Assembly: GCF_021919345.1 (NCBI RefSeq)
Contig: NZ_CP089293.1
Coordinates: forward strand, 62,001 to 126,000
Source of the DNA: Paenarthrobacter nicotinovorans
Lineage (GTDB): Bacteria > Actinomycetota > Actinomycetes > Actinomycetales > Micrococcaceae
Length of the DNA: 64,000 bases
Reading direction: 5' to 3'
Part shown: positions 25,700 to 33,488 of the stretch, one piece after another
Position numbering within the stretch: position 1 is the first letter of the stretch
Layout: every line of letters begins with the position of its first letter
The notes under the pieces: generated by a model
The model's input: only the letters and a program-made list of their open reading frames with translations
Databases searched by the model: none
What the model was told of the DNA's origin: nothing
Made by a program: the position numbers and the translations under genes

Positions 25700-26575
25700 A
25701 TGAGAACATGTGTCTTCTGCGGTGGGTTTCCTTTGACGGTGGAACACGTCTTTCCCCAGTGGTTACGGCAATTTGCCGCTCCTCAGGCCTTCATCCAACG
25801 CAAGGGCTCCTACCAGGCTCCTTTCCGTCAGACGGTCGTGAGGAAGAACTCTCAAGGAACCTATGTCAAGGTCAATGAAGCTCGGGGTACGAGGACGCCG
25901 AACGTCCACGAGGTAAAAGTAAAGAGCGTCTGCGCTGCTTGCAACAACGGCTGGATGTCGAGACTGGAGACTTCAGTCAAACCGATCCTAAGAAAGATGG
26001 CCAAGAAGACACCTCCCATGCCGCACTTGGTGTCCCCTGAAGGAAAGCTTTATCTGGCGGCGTGGGTATATAAGTGCCTTCTTATGTATGACCAGTACCT
26101 TCCTGTCGAGGACAGGGTCTTCGTGGACGAAGATTTCACTTCCTTCATGAAGACCCGCCGGCCACCTTCGTCCGCACGCATCTATATGGGGATTACAAAC
26201 TCCCCATGGTCCACCGTTTCAATCTGGCACCAACCCCATCGTTTGGTCTTGGACGCAGGCACGGACGCCCAAGCGGCACTGGCCCAACCAAACAACACAG
26301 CGAGTTCTTTCCTTGGAATAGAGGGCATCTATTTCATCCAGCAGTACTTCAAACCAGATCTTCCCTGGAATGCCGATAACCGCTATATCTGGCTTGACGC
26401 ACAACGAGGAGTCGATGCCACTCCCGCAAAGCTGATCTGGCCAGCGGACAACAAGCCTCTCAATTGGCCACCTCCCTTGACCCCATTCCTGAAAACGGAG
26501 GCTGCCAGACTAGCCCTCTACCAAGTGATTGGATCCCTGCGTGACCTCGCGGATTGGGAAAAGCCGCTCGAATGA
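25700..26575 (+). CDS. Orphan HNH-type nuclease-like protein
   Basis: The 291-residue product from 25700 starts MRTCVFCGGFPLTVEHVFPQWLRQF, a C-x2-C zinc knuckle followed by the EH of an HNH core. At about residue 90 KSVCAACNNGWMSRLETSVKP supplies the second C-x2-CN with the NNGWM motif. This C-x2-C...EHVxPxW...CxxCNxGWM-x2-LE arrangement defines a group of stand-alone HNH proteins in bacterial accessory regions. The remaining 200 residues are of unknown fold. It has no neighbouring methylase. The low GC of this gene relative to its flanks points to acquisition. Confidence 0.7.
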   Translation: MRTCVFCGGFPLTVEHVFPQWLRQFAAPQAFIQRKGSYQAPFRQTVVRKNSQGTYVKVNEARGTRTPNVHEVKVKSVCAACNNGWMSRLETSVKPILRKMAKKTPPMPHLVSPEGKLYLAAWVYKCLLMYDQYLPVEDRVFVDEDFTSFMKTRRPPSSARIYMGITNSPWSTVSIWHQPHRLVLDAGTDAQAALAQPNNTASSFLGIEGIYFIQQYFKPDLPWNADNRYIWLDAQRGVDATPAKLIWPADNKPLNWPPPLTPFLKTEAARLALYQVIGSLRDLADWEKPLE

Positions 26576-26766
26576 GCGCCACGGCAAGAGAAGAATCAGC
26601 GAGGTAATGATTGAGTATGGGTACCAACGCGGGACACCACACCTCAGGACAGCGACCGCGAGCTCCGTCATGGGAGGGGGAGCTGCGCGAGGTCCTCAAG
26701 AAGTACCCGGGCGCCGGCCCGCGGCTGGCCACGCTTTGAAGGTTTTGTGGGCAGAATGGGCTCATT

Positions 26767-27009
26767 TGCGGCAGATACGTGATGTCCAAAGCAACGAGCG
26801 ATCTTCTGAGCCATTTCGAGGCCAAGGAGGTTGAAGGCAACCCTCCTGGGCCGAGCTGGAACGTCGCCCCGACCCAGATTGTGCCAATCGTGGCCGAACG
26901 ACTGGACGAGGGAGCCCTTGACCGGCGGCTGTTGATCGCAAAGTGCGGCCTGGTCCCGTCCTGGGCCAAGGATGCGAAGATCGGCTCCAAACTTCTCTGC
27001 ACTAACTGA
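26767..27009 (+). pseudogene. SRAP (YedK/HMCES-like) peptidase, start lost and 3' truncated
   Basis: The frame reads TGC GGC AGA TAC GTG ATG from 26767, that is CGRYVMSKATSDLLSHF, the exact SRAP N-terminus, whose cysteine 2 is the DNA-crosslinking catalytic residue. The codon before it is ATT instead of ATG. The product continues with SWNVAPTQIVPIVAER and CGLVPSWAKDAKIGSKL and stops after about 80 residues; full SRAP proteins have about 220-250 and need the later glutamate and histidine. The homology ends at about 26992. Intact proteins shield abasic sites in single-stranded DNA. Confidence 0.75.
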
Positions 27010-27401
27010 CCCCATCAGCTGCTGGGCAGCGTCCCACTCTTGGCTGTTCCACTTCCAAGGAAGTGGGACAGCGTCCTTCGGTTCCTAAGTGCCACCAGCC
27101 TGTGGACCGACGGTGCTCCATTTTGTTGTGGCTTTGGCGGTTGACATCCGGCGTTTGGGTTGCGGTGTTCGTTTACTCGCCCGTTTGAGAGTTAGTGGCT
27201 GTTCGGTTGCGGGTCCAGTCCGGAGGCCCACACTCGTCCGTTGATGGCCAGTTCACGCAAGTCAACATCACCCCAGCATCCCCTGAACTGGCTTTGAAAT
27301 ATGTAGCCAGTTTGAACCTCTGGCTACCTTTCAGGTCAGAGCTCGTTGGTGGATCTCAATCGGCATGTGTATTTCTAAACAGCTGGACCCGGGTGCCCTG
27401 T
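27010..27401. other. Gene-free right edge of the accessory island
   Basis: These 392 bases hold palindrome copy 4 and no supported gene. A 103-codon rightward frame at 27195-27506 overlaps the reductase-hydrolase gene and lacks a ribosome site. Confidence 0.5.
27031..27069. repeat. Composite palindrome, copy 4
   Basis: A GTCCCA half-site at 27031 is followed by TTCC ten bases later and by the inner palindrome CCACTTCCAAGGAAGTGG at 27049-27066, extended to GGGAC. It lies 22 bases downstream of the SRAP remnant. Confidence 0.6.
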
Positions 27402-29195
27402 TCACCCGACGGATTGCGTGATGAGTGTGACGAGTGGATCTATATGAGTCAGCTGCGGATGGTGCCCTGCGCCCGGCATCGAGACGAGCTCAACGTTCGG
27501 AAGTGATTCGAGCTGCCCAACCATGCCCGGGGCGATTGGGTCCTCGCTTCCCGTAATGATGCGGACCGGGCCGGTGAATCGCCCCAGGGCCTCCTGGAGT
27601 TCGCTACGCCACTGTTTCGATCCTGCAAGGGCGAGTTGCCTGGCCACCTTCTTGGCGCTGCTTCGTTTGATGTCACTGAGGCTGGACTGGAGAGCAGCCG
27701 CGTTCGCTTCTGATCCGGTCAGTTGGCGTGACAGCCGCGCCGGATTGGTGTGTCGCAGGTAGGTGGATACGAGCGGCCGAAGCCCGGCTGGGACGCCCGT
27801 TGGGGTTTGGAGGAAGAACGGTGCGACCATTGTCAGGGACTTGACCCGCTCCGGGAACCGGTCCGCCGCGACCACTGCCGCAGCCGCGCCGATGGAATGG
27901 CCGATGAGGTCAGCAGGTTCACCGCCCAGCACATCGGGAAGCCACCGCTCCCAGTCCTGAATGCCTGTTCCTCCGCTGAGGCCGAGTCCGGGAAGGTCGA
28001 CGACGCGCGCGCCGACACCCGAAGCGACGCCGGCCCATGTGTCTGCGTTGACCGGCAAGCCGGGAAGGACCACCCGGCTGGATCCGGCTACTCCGAGCTC
28101 GAATGTCCTTACACCGCCGGCGTCGACGAATCGGCGGCCGTCAGCCAAGGCGTCGCCAAACCGGGGTGCGGCCAAGTAGTCGGCCCACCGTTCCAGGGAC
28201 ACCAGTACGTCCGGCATCTGTATCCCGTGTCTGTTTGCGAACTCGATGGCTGACTCTGTCGGATAGCGGTCGGCGGACATGAAGGAAAGTGTCTCGGGAT
28301 CCGCCCTGGTGATCCGCTGCGGGAGTCGCTTGATGACGCCGACCGGCATCCGTACCCGCGGAACCTTGACTCCGAGGTGCCGCCCGACGTGGGTGAGCAG
28401 GTCAGCCAGCGGCGGGGTAGCGTCGTCGAGAACCCAATAAGCCTTGCCCGCAGCAGTGGGATCGACCGCTGCTGCCGTCATGAAGGCAGCCAAGTAGTCG
28501 ACCGTGACGACCGGGAGGAACGTCGATCCGTTTCCGGGCAGTGCGGCTACGGCTCCCTCCCAGATTTGCGCGATGGTGGTAGCCAGGCCGATGAGCTGGT
28601 CGGACTCCCCGGTCACGCTGTCGCCGATCAGGCTGGACGGATTGACGATCGTCCAGGGGACTCCGTGCTCCAAGGCACGTGCTTGGAAGATGGCGTCGGA
28701 TTCCACTTTCGAAGCCTCGTAGGCGCCAAGTTCCTTGTAAACCGCGATGCGGTGGTCATCTGACCACGGGACAGTGGCGGGGTCCTGTCCGCCCACCCGG
28801 TAGCCCGACACGTGGACGACGCGCTGCAGGTTGGGGAGGTCCTTTGCGAAGTCGATCAGTTTCTCGACGATGCCAACATTTGCGCTGCGTGCCTCCTGGG
28901 CGGTCATCCCGAATCGGTAGGTCCCGGCGCAGTTGTGGATCTCGGTGATGAACGGCAATGTCGATGGTCCACCCGCGACGATCCCGGGAGCATCGAAGTC
29001 GACGATCGTCGTCCTGATGCTGCGTTCCAGGCCATGCTCCCTGACCCATCGCTCCACACGCGCTCCGGACTCGGCGGTCCGGACTGCCGCTGTCACGTTC
29101 GCGCCAGCCTTTGCAAGGGTCAGGACGAGGTGCCGGCCGACCATTCCCGAGGCCCCGAAGACCAGGGCGTTGCGGGAGCCTGCGTGGGGTGTCAT
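27402..29195 (-). CDS. NAD(P)-binding reductase fused to an alpha/beta hydrolase
   Basis: The start at 29195 follows GGAGGAAGCG. The protein has 597 residues. Residues 1-345 are an extended SDR (LVFGASGMVGRHLVLTLAKAGANVTAAVR; RVVHVSGYRVGGQD; YEASKVESDAIF with the YxxxK catalytic pair; VPWTIVNPSSLIGDS), of the NAD-binding-4/fatty-acyl-reductase-like type. Residues 355-597 are a hydrolase with nucleophile GHSIGAAAA, acid GSEDPIAP and histidine GAGHHPQ, a full triad. Such a fusion could process an acyl or ester substrate in two steps. No PKS, acyl carrier or P450 adjoins it. The gene start overlaps the stop of the TetR remnant by four bases. Confidence 0.82.
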   Translation of the reverse strand: MTPHAGSRNALVFGASGMVGRHLVLTLAKAGANVTAAVRTAESGARVERWVREHGLERSIRTTIVDFDAPGIVAGGPSTLPFITEIHNCAGTYRFGMTAQEARSANVGIVEKLIDFAKDLPNLQRVVHVSGYRVGGQDPATVPWSDDHRIAVYKELGAYEASKVESDAIFQARALEHGVPWTIVNPSSLIGDSVTGESDQLIGLATTIAQIWEGAVAALPGNGSTFLPVVTVDYLAAFMTAAAVDPTAAGKAYWVLDDATPPLADLLTHVGRHLGVKVPRVRMPVGVIKRLPQRITRADPETLSFMSADRYPTESAIEFANRHGIQMPDVLVSLERWADYLAAPRFGDALADGRRFVDAGGVRTFELGVAGSSRVVLPGLPVNADTWAGVASGVGARVVDLPGLGLSGGTGIQDWERWLPDVLGGEPADLIGHSIGAAAAVVAADRFPERVKSLTMVAPFFLQTPTGVPAGLRPLVSTYLRHTNPARLSRQLTGSEANAAALQSSLSDIKRSSAKKVARQLALAGSKQWRSELQEALGRFTGPVRIITGSEDPIAPGMVGQLESLPNVELVSMPGAGHHPQLTHIDPLVTLITQSVG

Positions 29196-29431
29196 CGCTT
29201 CCTCCCGGCGGTCTGGCAACGCTGGTTGACAAGCTCCACTACCGCACCAGCAGCCGCAGCAAGGGGTTGGGTGCTCTGCGTGGTGCGAGAGGCTATGGTC
29301 GCAGTCTCCGCCGACGGCACAAGAACGGCCGCCGGCGGCCGCGCGTCTTCGGCGTCAACACCGCTGGTCTGGACGGGCTGGAGCAGGGGCTGTGCGAGCC
29401 GTTCTCTTGTCAGGGTTCCTTTGGATGGCAT
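29192..29431 (-). pseudogene. TetR-family regulator remnant, N-terminal part only
   Basis: The 79-residue frame begins MPSKGTLTRERLAQPLLQPVQTSGVDAEDARPPAAVLV and ends STQPLAAAAGAVVELVNQRCQTAGRKR. Its opening TRERL and its SGVDA and the LAAAAGAVVELVNQR stretch align with the N-terminal domain of TetR regulators up to helix 4-5, but the helix-turn-helix residues between are degenerate and the ligand-binding domain (about 120 residues) is absent. It overlaps the fusion gene by ATGA. The operator-like repeat just upstream supports the identity. It could instead be an unrelated small protein; I am about even on this. Confidence 0.5.
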
Positions 29432-29440
29432 GAAGAAATA

Positions 29441-29454
29441 ATAGACCAGTCTAT
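29441..29454. promoter_or_regulatory. TetR-type operator (ATAGAC-CA-GTCTAT)
   Basis: ATAGACCAGTCTAT is a perfect 6+2+6 inverted repeat ten bases before the TetR remnant start, inside an AT-rich promoter-like stretch that ends TATATATTTTGC. AGAC-NN-GTCT sites of this kind are bound by many TetR dimers. Confidence 0.6.
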
Positions 29455-29513
29455 ATATTTTGCAAATCACTCAAGTGCCCGGACGAACGAGCCTGCCTGG
29501 CCGTTAAACGCAA

Positions 29514-29554
29514 GTGCCGCCGTCGTACTTCTTGTGAAAGTACGACGGCGGCAC
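29514..29554. terminator. 17-base-pair hairpin, bidirectional terminator candidate
   Basis: A perfect 17-base-pair stem (29514-29530 with 29538-29554, starting GTGCCGCCGTCGTACTT) closes a seven-base loop. It lies 24 bases past the 3' end of the PfpI gene and upstream of the TetR operator, so it should insulate the two. Confidence 0.65.
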
Positions 29555-29578
29555 TCGCCTTAAGGACGCTGGTGGCCG

Positions 29579-30145
29579 CTAAGCTGTCTGGCCGGCGTGC
29601 TGGCCTTCCGAAATCTCTTCAACAACCTTGGCGTTGAAGGCGGGGAGGTCGTCCGGGTTGCGGCTGGTGACCAGTCCCTGGTCGCACACCACTTCTTCAT
29701 CGCTCCAGTTGGCGCCCGCGTTCTTCAGGTCCGTCTGGAGCGTGTGGTACGAGGTGACGTTGCGGCCTTTGATCACTCCGGCTTCGATGAGGATCCACGG
29801 TCCGTGGCAGATCGATGCCACTGGCTTGTGCTGCTCAAAGAAGGAGCGCGTGAAGTTCTGGGCGTCCTTGTCCACGCGGAGGTTGTCCGCGTTGACGACA
29901 CCGCCCGGGAGAACCAGGGCGTCGAAGTCGGAGGCGTTGGCGTCCGCAACTGCGAGATCGACGTCGAAGGTGTCGCCCTTGTCCACGCCGTTGAAACCCT
30001 GGAGCTTGCCCTTGTCGAGGGCTACCAGGGTGGGCTCGCCTCCGGCGTCCTTGATGGCCTGCCACGGGCTGGTGAGTTCCACCTGCTCCACGCCGTCCGT
30101 CAAAAGGAATGCGACCTTCTTGCCTGCGATGTTGTGTTCTGACAT
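29579..30145 (-). CDS. DJ-1/PfpI family type 1 glutamine-amidotransferase-like protein
   Basis: The start at 30145 follows GAGGAGGAACA. The 188-residue protein has VAFLLTDGVEQVELTSPWQAIKDAGGEPTLVA, ALVLPGGVVNADNLR and the nucleophile elbow SICHGPWILIEAGVIKGRNVTSY, with the cysteine followed by histidine, plus a conserved glutamate in DGVEQ. This is the YhbO/YraA (general stress protein 18) subgroup, reported as intracellular proteases or protein/nucleotide deglycases; the activity in vivo is debated. It is a single gene. Confidence 0.88.
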   Translation of the reverse strand: MSEHNIAGKKVAFLLTDGVEQVELTSPWQAIKDAGGEPTLVALDKGKLQGFNGVDKGDTFDVDLAVADANASDFDALVLPGGVVNADNLRVDKDAQNFTRSFFEQHKPVASICHGPWILIEAGVIKGRNVTSYHTLQTDLKNAGANWSDEEVVCDQGLVTSRNPDDLPAFNAKVVEEISEGQHAGQTA

Positions 30146-30339
30146 TGTTCCTCCTCTTGTTCGGCTGCTTTTTGGGCATGTGCCGGTGCTGCGAGAGTTG
30201 TTTGTCTGACCTGAACCAGCCTAGGGAAGGATGCTTTAGTAAGCAAGCTGACTATTTCGATGGGGTTGGTGAACATACGCCTAACCGGACATATTCAGTC
30301 GCAGCGAAAACCGGACTCGTACGTCGCTAAGCCAAGCCC

Positions 30340-30380
30340 GACGGCGGTCCCCGCCTCAGTCTGAGGTGAGGGCCGCCGTC
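30340..30380. terminator. Imperfect 18-base-pair hairpin downstream of ABC permease
   Basis: GACGGCGG at 30340-30347 pairs with CCGCCGTC at 30373-30380, and the interior CCTCAG/CTGAGG continues the stem with three single mismatches. It sits ten bases past the 3' end of the leftward ABC operon and before the PfpI promoter. Confidence 0.6.
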
Positions 30381-30389
30381 GTGGTTCAG

Positions 30390-31187
30390 CTATCCGCGGG
30401 CGTCCCGCGTGCTGAACTTGAACCCTGCAAAACCCACGAGGCCGGCTGTCCAGGTGAAGGTTACTATCGCAGCGGTGAGAGCACCCAGGTCCGCGGCCGG
30501 GTATGACCCCGTCACCAAGCCGGGATCAAACAGCAGGACCCCGGCCACTGTGGGCAGGTAGGCAAAAGCCGGAGTCAGCAAGAGCAACATCAACGACAGT
30601 TGCGACACTACAATCAGCGCAAACAGCGGTATCAGCGTCTGCTTGAGCAAGATTGCCAGCGCGAACCCAATGAGGGCTATGGCATCCCAGAAAGCGATGG
30701 CACCAACCCAGCGGAGAACGAGGCTTGCCGGAATGGTTCCGTTGACGACGGAAAGTTCGCCGAGACCGGATTGGGACAGCAGGCTCAGCAGCGGGATGGT
30801 CACCAGACCCAGCAGCGTGACAAACACGGTCAACGCAGTGCATTTTGCCACGTAGAGGCGCTCGCGGTTCGGCGCGGCCACCAGGCTTGTCCGCAGTTGG
30901 CCCGACACGTACTCACTCGATGCGGAAATGACGCCGATAACGATGATTCCAATCAGTCCCAGCGCAACCCAGTCAAAGCCCACGGTCTCCGGACTCGCCC
31001 CTGGGGCCAGGCCGGGGTCATTCGTTCGGAGCGCTTCCCCCACCGGACCCGCCTGGGACCACCCGACGAGCACGACGATGAGCCACGTCAGGGCGGCAGT
31101 GATCCACACGGACCTTAACGTGACGAGCTTGGTGAGTTCGGCGCGGAACAGACTGGGCGTTCGGGCTGTGTCGACGAGTGTAGTCAT
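30390..31187 (-). CDS. ABC-2-type transporter permease
   Basis: The 265-residue protein has six helices, the first starting LVTLRSVWITAALTWLIVVLVGWS after a short basic N-terminus (RAELTKL), then GLIGIIVIGVISASSEYVSGQLRTSL, a pattern shared by ABC-2 permeases of the NatB/LiaY-type exporters. It begins inside the stop of the ATPase gene (ATGA). With the other permease at 31930 it would form a heterodimeric membrane part. Confidence 0.83.
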   Translation of the reverse strand: MTTLVDTARTPSLFRAELTKLVTLRSVWITAALTWLIVVLVGWSQAGPVGEALRTNDPGLAPGASPETVGFDWVALGLIGIIVIGVISASSEYVSGQLRTSLVAAPNRERLYVAKCTALTVFVTLLGLVTIPLLSLLSQSGLGELSVVNGTIPASLVLRWVGAIAFWDAIALIGFALAILLKQTLIPLFALIVVSQLSLMLLLLTPAFAYLPTVAGVLLFDPGLVTGSYPAADLGALTAAIVTFTWTAGLVGFAGFKFSTRDARG

Positions 31188-31900
31188 GCGGCGCTTCCCT
31201 TAGCTGCGTTGCCGGTCCAGTCAAAGTAGGCGGCTTCCAAGTCATGGTGACCGGCTACCAGATCAACGACGTTTCCGGACTGGACGATGCGGCCGCCGGA
31301 AATGACGACGATATGGTCAGCTACGTGCTGGACCTCGCTAATGAGATGGCTGGAGATAAGGACAGTCTTGCCGTTGGACGCGAGGGTTCTCAGAAGCCCC
31401 CGGATCCAGCGGATACCTTCGGGATCCAAGCCGTTGGTCGGCTCATCGAGAACGATAATGCGTGGATCGCCGAGGAGGGCCGCGGCGATCCCCAGCCGTT
31501 GACCCATCCCCAGTGAGTACGCTCCCACGCGTTTCCGGGCGGCGTCCGAAAGTCCGACGAGCTCCAGGACTTCACCGATCCTCGAATGCGGGATGCCATT
31601 GGACTGAGCCAGCCAAGTGAGATGGGCCTTGGCTGTGCGACCCTTGTGGGCTCCTGAGCCATCGAACTGAGCTCCAACGGTCCAGAGGGGAGCGATGAGG
31701 TCCCGGTAAGGCTTTCCTTCGATGAGCGCGGACCCGCTGTCCGCCCGGTCGAGGCCGAGAAGCAGACGGAAAGTGGTCGACTTGCCAGCCCCGTTCGGGC
31801 CGAGAAAAGCGGTGACTTTCCCGGGCTCGGCCGTCAGTGAGACGTCGATAATTCCGTCCGACTGCCCGTATTTCTTGCTCAAATTCTTAATCTCGATCAC
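31184..31900 (-). CDS. ABC transporter ATP-binding protein
   Basis: The likely start is the GTG at 31900, behind GGAGATC, giving 238 residues beginning VIEIKNLSKKYGQSDGIIDVSL; the longer open frame overlaps the other permease gene. Walker A is FLGPNGAGKSTT, the signature is YSLGMGQRLGIAAALL (SLGMGQ) and Walker B is RIIVLDEPTNGLDPEG, with the switch histidine in ISSHLISEV. This is a complete nucleotide-binding domain of the antibiotic- or lantibiotic-export type (CcmA/NatA-like). Both permease genes flank it. Confidence 0.9.
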   Translation of the reverse strand: MIEIKNLSKKYGQSDGIIDVSLTAEPGKVTAFLGPNGAGKSTTFRLLLGLDRADSGSALIEGKPYRDLIAPLWTVGAQFDGSGAHKGRTAKAHLTWLAQSNGIPHSRIGEVLELVGLSDAARKRVGAYSLGMGQRLGIAAALLGDPRIIVLDEPTNGLDPEGIRWIRGLLRTLASNGKTVLISSHLISEVQHVADHIVVISGGRIVQSGNVVDLVAGHHDLEAAYFDWTGNAAKGSAA

Positions 31901-31929
31901 TGTCTGATCTCCTCGGTAGTCGATGTCAC

Positions 31930-32751
31930 TTAGCGGCGAACTGGTTGGCGGCGGAACAGAACAAGAGCAGCGACCAACGCTGCGACCACCCACACCACCA
32001 GGACCAATCCGCCCGTCGCAGGTCCCAAATCGCCCGGCGCGGAAGGTGGCAGTTGGTAGAGCTGGGCGCCCGCCTGATCCGGCAGGAACTTGGCCAGGGG
32101 GGTGATGTTCACCATGTAGGTGGAGACAATGAGGGCCATCGCCAAGACCGTGCCCATGGCCGCCAATCCGCTGCGAAGGACCACCGACAAGGCGTAGGTG
32201 AACAGGGCGATGAGTATCCAGTAAAGGGCCACGCCCCACAGGATTCCTGATGCCGCTTGTGGAGTTGCTGCTATCTGGCTTGTTTCGGTGGTGCAGTCGA
32301 TGACCACGCAACGAATCCCTGCCGACCCGAACACGCTCAGGACAGCCGTGATGAATACGGCAGCGACAATCACGATCGCTTTGGCCGCCAACACGGCACT
32401 GCGCTGCGGGAGGCTGATCAAGGTGCTACGAAGCGAGCCGCTGTCCGACTCCTGGTGCATCGACCACGCAGCAAGAAGGATGACCCCTATTTGTCCATAG
32501 TGAAGGATGACCAGAAAGGCCGTACCTCCCTCAAGGCCAGCTGCCTCCTCCGGCCTCCCTGCCTTATGGGCAGCGTCGATCAGATTTGTCAGTATCCAGG
32601 AAAGAAGCACCGTGAGCAGCACCGTTCCCGCCATGGTGTTGAGGCAAAGACGCAGCGTCAGGAGTTTGGTGGTCTCGGCCCTGACGGCGCGGGCCATGGT
32701 GGTTCGTGGCCCCGGCCGCACGTCGAGGGTCGCTGTGGAAGATGCTGGCAT
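31930..32751 (-). CDS. ABC-2-type transporter permease
   Basis: The 273-residue protein has an N-terminal RAVRAETTKLLTLRLCLNTM followed by about six helices (GTVLLTVLLSWILTNLI, LVILHYGQIGVILLAAWS, AKAIVIVAAVFITAVLSVFGSAG, GVALYWILIALFTYALSVVL). The sequence SMHQESDSGSLRSTLISLPQR matches the loop of the partner permease (EYVSGQLRTSLVAAPNR), so the two are homologues. It starts the transporter part of the operon, about 84 bases after the response regulator gene. Confidence 0.83.
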   Translation of the reverse strand: MPASSTATLDVRPGPRTTMARAVRAETTKLLTLRLCLNTMAGTVLLTVLLSWILTNLIDAAHKAGRPEEAAGLEGGTAFLVILHYGQIGVILLAAWSMHQESDSGSLRSTLISLPQRSAVLAAKAIVIVAAVFITAVLSVFGSAGIRCVVIDCTTETSQIAATPQAASGILWGVALYWILIALFTYALSVVLRSGLAAMGTVLAMALIVSTYMVNITPLAKFLPDQAGAQLYQLPPSAPGDLGPATGGLVLVVWVVAALVAALVLFRRQPVRR

Positions 32752-32834
32752 GACTCAAGTCAATCCGGACCGGCATCGCTTGTCTGTCTGCAGGTGTTGA
32801 CAGTCGTGGCACGTTCTTGCGCGGGGGGAAGACT

Positions 32835-33488
32835 TTAGATGGGCGTAGGACGCACCAGGCCGCCTTCGTAGGCGATGACAACAAGTTGGGCTCTGTCCCG
32901 CGCGTCCAGTTTTGTCAGGATTCTACTCACATAGGTCCGCACCGTGGTTCGCGTGAGAAACAGGGCAGCCGCTATTTCGTTGTTGGAGGCGCCTTGTCCG
33001 ATGAGGGTCAAGGTTTCGCGTTCGCGGACTGTCAGTTCGCTGATCCGGTCGTGTGCGGCCGGGCTCTGGGTGAAGCGGTCTATGAGGCGGCGGGTGATCT
33101 CCGGGGCGAGGAGGGCGTTACCTTCATGCGCGGTCCGGATTGCCTTGAGGATGTCCGGCAGCGGCGCATTCTTGAGGAGAAAGCCGGAGGCGCCCTGTCG
33201 GAGAGCTTGGTACACGTAATCGTCCATATCGAAGGTGGTCAGCATGACCAACCGGGTGCTGGATTTCCGGGAGGCCAGAATGCCTGCAGCTTCAAGGCCT
33301 GTCATCCGTGGCATTCGAACATCCATGAGCGCCACATCCGGTTGATGCTCCAAGATGGACTCCACGGCCTCCGCGCCGTCCACAGCCACGGCGGACACCG
33401 TCATGTCCGGCTCGTCGTCGATCAAGAGGCGCAGTGACGTCCTGATGTGAGCATCGTCGTCTGCGATGAGGACACTGATTTCATTCAT
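32835..33488 (-). CDS. NarL/LuxR-family response regulator
   Basis: The 217-residue protein has a receiver domain (SVLIADDDAHIRTSLRLLIDDEPDMTVSAVAVDGAEAV, phosphoacceptor Asp in VALMDVRMPRMTG, LTTFDMDDYVYQAL and the K in FLLKNAP). The LuxR-type HTH follows at about 145-205 (LTVRERETLTLIGQGASNNEIAAALFLTRTTVRTYVSRILTKLDARDRAQLVV). Its start overlaps the histidine kinase stop (ATGA). It most likely drives the ABC genes that follow. Confidence 0.92.
   Translation of the reverse strand: MNEISVLIADDDAHIRTSLRLLIDDEPDMTVSAVAVDGAEAVESILEHQPDVALMDVRMPRMTGLEAAGILASRKSSTRLVMLTTFDMDDYVYQALRQGASGFLLKNAPLPDILKAIRTAHEGNALLAPEITRRLIDRFTQSPAAHDRISELTVRERETLTLIGQGASNNEIAAALFLTRTTVRTYVSRILTKLDARDRAQLVVIAYEGGLVRPTPI

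Noticed and set aside
31901..32311. N-terminal extension of the ABC ATPase to 32311.
   Set aside because: It overlaps the permease coding region and lacks homology; the GTG at 31900 has a ribosome site and the canonical IEIKNLSKKYG start.
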